Source: Allodiplogaster sudhausi | Taxonomy: Eukaryota; Nematoda; Chromadorea; Rhabditida; Diplogasteridae | Length of the DNA: 64,000 nt | Direction: 5' to 3' | NCBI GenBank assembly: GCA_945643635.1 | Contig: CALZFC010000060.1 | Location: forward strand, 2,042,001-2,106,000 | Part shown: positions 60,942 through 64,000 of the stretch, one piece after another | How positions within the stretch are numbered: position 1 is the first letter of the stretch | Layout of the letters: each line of letters begins with the position of its first letter | Notes under the pieces: model-generated | Database searches by the model: none | What the model saw: only the letters and a program-made list of their open reading frames with translations | Told to the model about the DNA's origin: nothing | Made by a program: the position numbers and the translations under genes

Positions 60942-61652
60942 GAGAGATGAAGAATGCAAGCGAAAGAGAAAAAGAAACAGAGAGAGAGAGAGACAGAGAG
61001 ACAGAGAGAGAGAGAGGGAGAGAGATAGAGAGAGAGAGAGAGACAGAGAGAGAGAGAGAGCCGTTTTCAGGCTAGAATCGGAATCGCATTCGCAAAGGCT
61101 GACGTCATGAATGAGTGGCGACTCTCACACGCCGTCCAAAGATTACTCACTTCGGAAGAGTGAGATATTGTTTATCTAATAAGCTTACGATTTCCGCGGC
61201 CATTAACAGTTTGTCTCGGGATTAGCAAGGAAATAATTTGCCGCCACACGATCAAATTTCAGTTCGTCGTAGCCTCCTACTTTTTGTTTCTGCAACTGAG
61301 CATATGAAATGCCTGAAACTCTGACAAGCGATCAATATTTTAAATCGCCCAAATGTCTCCTCATGTGTGCAGCCTGGCCACGATGGCGCGTCGTACTGCA
61401 GCCATGCTCGCTGGCCGGCCATTCTCGCAGCGTGAGCAGCTCGTGCGGCATGTCGAGTTCGCCGCCGAGTTTGGCGCGGCGTCCGCACTCCATCCGCGCG
61501 GCGTCCATCTCTCCTGGATCGAGTACTTCCTCGTCGATGTCATCGTGGTTGCCATTGTCGCCGTGTCCGCAGTCAGCGCACTCGCGGTGTACGCAGCAAT
61601 TGCGGTCTATCGAGCAGTCAAGAGACGAAACGAAATGAAGAAGAATGAATAG
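57018..61652 (+). CDS. UDP-glycosyltransferase (UGT), ER membrane type
   Basis: Transfers a sugar from a UDP-sugar to small lipophilic acceptors (detoxification or hormone and lipid conjugation) in the ER lumen. Eleven phase-consistent exons: 57018-57173, 57431-57595, 58382-58505, 58622-58732, 59023-59177, 59462-59590, 59869-59976, 60260-60392, 60564-60697, 61071-61159 and 61373-61652, giving 527 residues, a normal UGT length. The signal peptide is [20 protein letters not shown]. The N-domain has YSPRFGHS with the conserved His. The C-domain has [33 protein letters not shown] and the donor-binding signature [20 protein letters not shown], then [31 protein letters not shown] is the membrane span, and the tail ends KKNE, a dilysine ER-retrieval signal. 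Introns carry both (CT)n and (GA)n on the sense strand. Confidence 0.95.
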
Positions 61653-62866
61653 AAGAAATTCTTATGTACCTTAGAGATAGAACGATCTTTCCAATTGCAT
61701 CATTCTATTATGCATACATAATCATAAATGAAGGTACTTTTGAAGTTGCCATATCAACTCCATTCACATTCGATTTACGTTTGACGTTTTCTGTCTCGAG
61801 CATCTCTGTTCTCTCTCTCTCTCTCTCTCTCTCGGTCTCTCTCTCTCTCTATCTCTCTCTCTCTCTCAGTCTCTCTCACTCCTGATTTTCAGCTATTATA
61901 TTCACTCGTTGTGCGAAGAAATCATTCCTTCTCATCTAAACGAAAGTAAGGAAAATAAGGTATATTTTCGATTTTTAATACTAAGCGTTAATGTGTTACA
62001 CTCTTAGGCGCCATAAAGAAATTTAAAAAATTAAACTATTTTCTGCAAAACTTCTTTATTTGGCTGACCATAACAATCACAGTAGTTTTGAATAGCTAGG
62101 AGGAGAGTCAAATGGACGCAGGACTACTTTAACAATGAACCTACAACAAGCTAATTTGCCTCGAAAAATGGACCCGAAACCCCTAAATGAGGTCAGAATG
62201 GAGCCAATACGATCTGTAGAGGCTTAGTTAGGAAGGGAAGCAAAGTGCAGGAAAAGGCTAAAATAAGATGAGATGAAATTAGTGACCCTTCTTTTCCCCT
62301 GCTTTCCGGGTGATCAGAAGGGACCTTTTCTTCGCACAACTGCGAACAAAAATGTAGTCTATTATATGTGCCCGGTTCGGCAGCCTATATATGCCGAGTA
62401 ACACGAAATTCCACAAGATCAGTAGATCATCTTAAATATTGGTGAAATTATGAGATATTGTGAGAAGCGTTTTTCCTCTCTCTTATACCTATTTATCCGT
62501 TTCGAAACACATGCAAGGTTACATGTTCTGTGTGCAGTTATGATGTAAAGAGCACTTTTAAAAATGGTCAGACGATTTCGTAAATGGTGGCAATAGAAAG
62601 GACAACGGCGACCACGAAGTCTGCCAACTCCCACCCAGAAGACGTAATGCAGCACATTGCGCACCATTTTCAAACAGGTTTCTAACAAAAACAATGAATT
62701 TTCTCGTTACTGTCAATTTGTTTTAAGAAAATAATGTTACCAACGTATTTAGCAGCGTGGAATTAGTCTAGATTAACATGAACATTTTATTGAAATGCGC
62801 CCTATGCGCTGAAAAATCAATTGATATTATTTAGATTAATCTAATTAATCTATGTACCTGAAATGT
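61653..62866. other. Spacer right of UGT
   Basis: A CT tract lies at 61811-61872. The rest is AT-rich with no supported exon. GGGCGGGAC near 62869 resembles the outer end of FB2. Confidence 0.5.
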
Positions 62867-63127
62867 TGGGCGGGACTGTATGTAGCATTTGAAGATCTCT
62901 GTGAGAGCTCTTAAATGATGTACCTACGATTTTCTGATATTAAGAATGAGCAAAGTCATCGATCGCTGAATGCGCTTGCAAGGTGCCTCTTCAGCCACCG
63001 TAAACGCGCCTTTTTGACCGACTCGCGCGCATTGCTCGCGTCGTAGCAAAAATTGGTACGCTCCGATTTTTCTTGAATGGTGCTTATTTGGCAGCAAATT
63101 TAACGGTATTTCTTTCTATCTAGGTTC
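62867..63127. mobile_element. Solitary arm fragment of the foldback family
   Basis: About 250 bp match the right arms of the palindromes (compare 54262-54515): GCATTTGAAGATCTCTGTGA, GACCGACTCGCGCGCATTGC and TTTCTTTCTATCTAGG. On the left the module is joined directly to GGGCGGGAC, the outer-end word of FB2. On the right it breaks into the minisatellite. No inverted partner is present in the window. Confidence 0.85.
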
Positions 63128-64000
63128 CAGAGGCGTTTGAGAACCGCCGGATGAGACCACCCCGGATGAGAACTTTGGCCGGTCTGATGAGAACCGACCG
63201 CGATGAGAACCAAGCCGATGAGAACCGACCGTAATGAGAACCAAGCAGATGAGAACCGACCGCAATGAGAACCCAGCAGATGAGAACCAAGCAAATGAGA
63301 ACCAAGCAGATGAGAACCGACCGTGATAAGAATCGCCCAGCTGAGAGGGATGAGATCAGAGCAGAAAACACCAATTTTAGGTTTGCCCCGGATGAGAACC
63401 GAGCGGGAAATATCGTTTCCGGGTATCTACCAGATGAGAATCGAGCGGGAAATTTCGTTTCCGGAAACGTACCGGATGAGAACCAAGCGGGAAATCTTGT
63501 TTTCGGGAATGTCCCGGATGAGAACCAAGCGATAAAAGTTGTTTTCGGGTATGTCCCGTATGAGAACCAAGCGGGAAAAGTTGTTTTCGGGCAAGTCCCG
63601 GATGAGAACTAAGCGGGAAAAGTTGTCTTCGGGTATGTCCCGGATGAAAAACAAGTGGGAAAAGTTGTTTTCATGTATGTCCCGGATGAGAACCAAGCGG
63701 GAAAAGTTGTCTTCGGGTATGTCCCGGATGAGAACCAAGCGGGAAAAGTTGTTTTCGGGCATGTCCCGGATGAGAACCAAGGGTGAAAAGTTGTTTTCGG
63801 GCATGTCCCGGATGAGAACCAAGCGGGAAAAGTTGTTTTCGGGCATGTCCCAGATGAGAACCAAGCGGGAAAAGTTGTTTTCGGGCATGTCCCGGATGAG
63901 AACCAAGCGGGAAAAGTTGTTTTCGGGCAAGTCCCGGATGAGAACTAAGCGGGAAAAGTTGTCTTCGGGTATGTCCCGGATGAAAAACAAGTGGGAAAAG
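63128..64000. repeat. Hierarchical minisatellite running off the window
   Basis: From about 63150 to 63330 a unit of roughly 15-17 bp (GATGAGAACCAAGCA and variants) is repeated. From about 63380 a 42-bp unit built from the same word takes over (GTCCCGGATGAGAACCAAGC, then GGGAAAAGTTGTTTTCGGGC), with about 14 copies to the window edge. Because 42 is a multiple of three, long frames stay open on both strands and read as 14-residue repeats. I treat these as by-products. Confidence 0.9.

Noticed and set aside
63427..63990. 187-codon frame of 14-residue repeats in the terminal satellite
   Set aside because: A 42-bp unit keeps frames open automatically. The + strand is also open, and there is no start context or unique sequence.

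Overview
This is a gene-dense stretch of nematode nuclear genome. It has two genes ending in a major sperm protein (MSP) domain, many short phase-consistent introns, pyrimidine-AG sites immediately before start codons that suit spliced-leader trans-splicing, and recognisable nematode-type genes. The species cannot be named from the sequence alone. Introns and spacers are full of (CT)n/(GA)n microsatellites, and these generate most of the long Ser/Leu-rich or Arg/Glu-rich open frames, which are not genes.

Layout, left to right. 0.66-8.87 kb (-): a complete 15-exon CPEB-type translational regulator. 9.77-13.16 kb (+): the SUMO-conjugating enzyme UBC9; its third intron is almost filled by a 1.7-kb foldback palindrome. 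13.91-18.57 kb (-): an alpha-type nicotinic acetylcholine receptor subunit, lacking only a recognisable M3 exon. 18.73-22.31 kb: a 3.6-kb near-perfect palindrome. 23.7-26.1 kb (+): a multi-pass membrane protein of unrecognised family. 26.9-34.7 kb (-): a tandem duplication of a two-gene module, a 49-residue one-helix microprotein plus a Lys/Glu-rich protein ending in an MSP domain. One module has acquired a 1.2-kb transposon and the other has lost its N-terminal membrane exon. 35.9-41.4 kb (+): three tandem genes for secreted proteins of one apparently uncharacterised family. 42.3-46.9 kb (-): a secreted, catalytically complete carboxylesterase with 15 exons. 49.3-56.0 kb (+): tyrosine hydroxylase (15 exons), again with a 1.7-kb foldback palindrome in an intron. 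57.0-61.7 kb (+): a UDP-glycosyltransferase (11 exons) with an ER-retrieval tail. 62.9-64.0 kb: a solitary arm of the foldback family running into a 42-bp minisatellite that continues past the window edge.

The window holds no single pathway. Tyrosine hydroxylase (catecholamine synthesis) and the acetylcholine receptor are neuronal. CPEB and the MSP-domain genes point to germline and sperm. The carboxylesterase and UGT fit xenobiotic or lipid metabolism. The features most worth follow-up are the foldback family (long palindromic arms around a conserved loop, two copies inside introns of essential or neuronal genes), the duplicated microprotein/MSP module, the three-gene secreted family, several GC-AG introns, a tandemly repeated splice donor in CPEB, and a short dispersed repeat carrying TTTGAATTCGCGCC. 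All exon boundaries were worked out by eye from reading frame, splice phase and family motifs.
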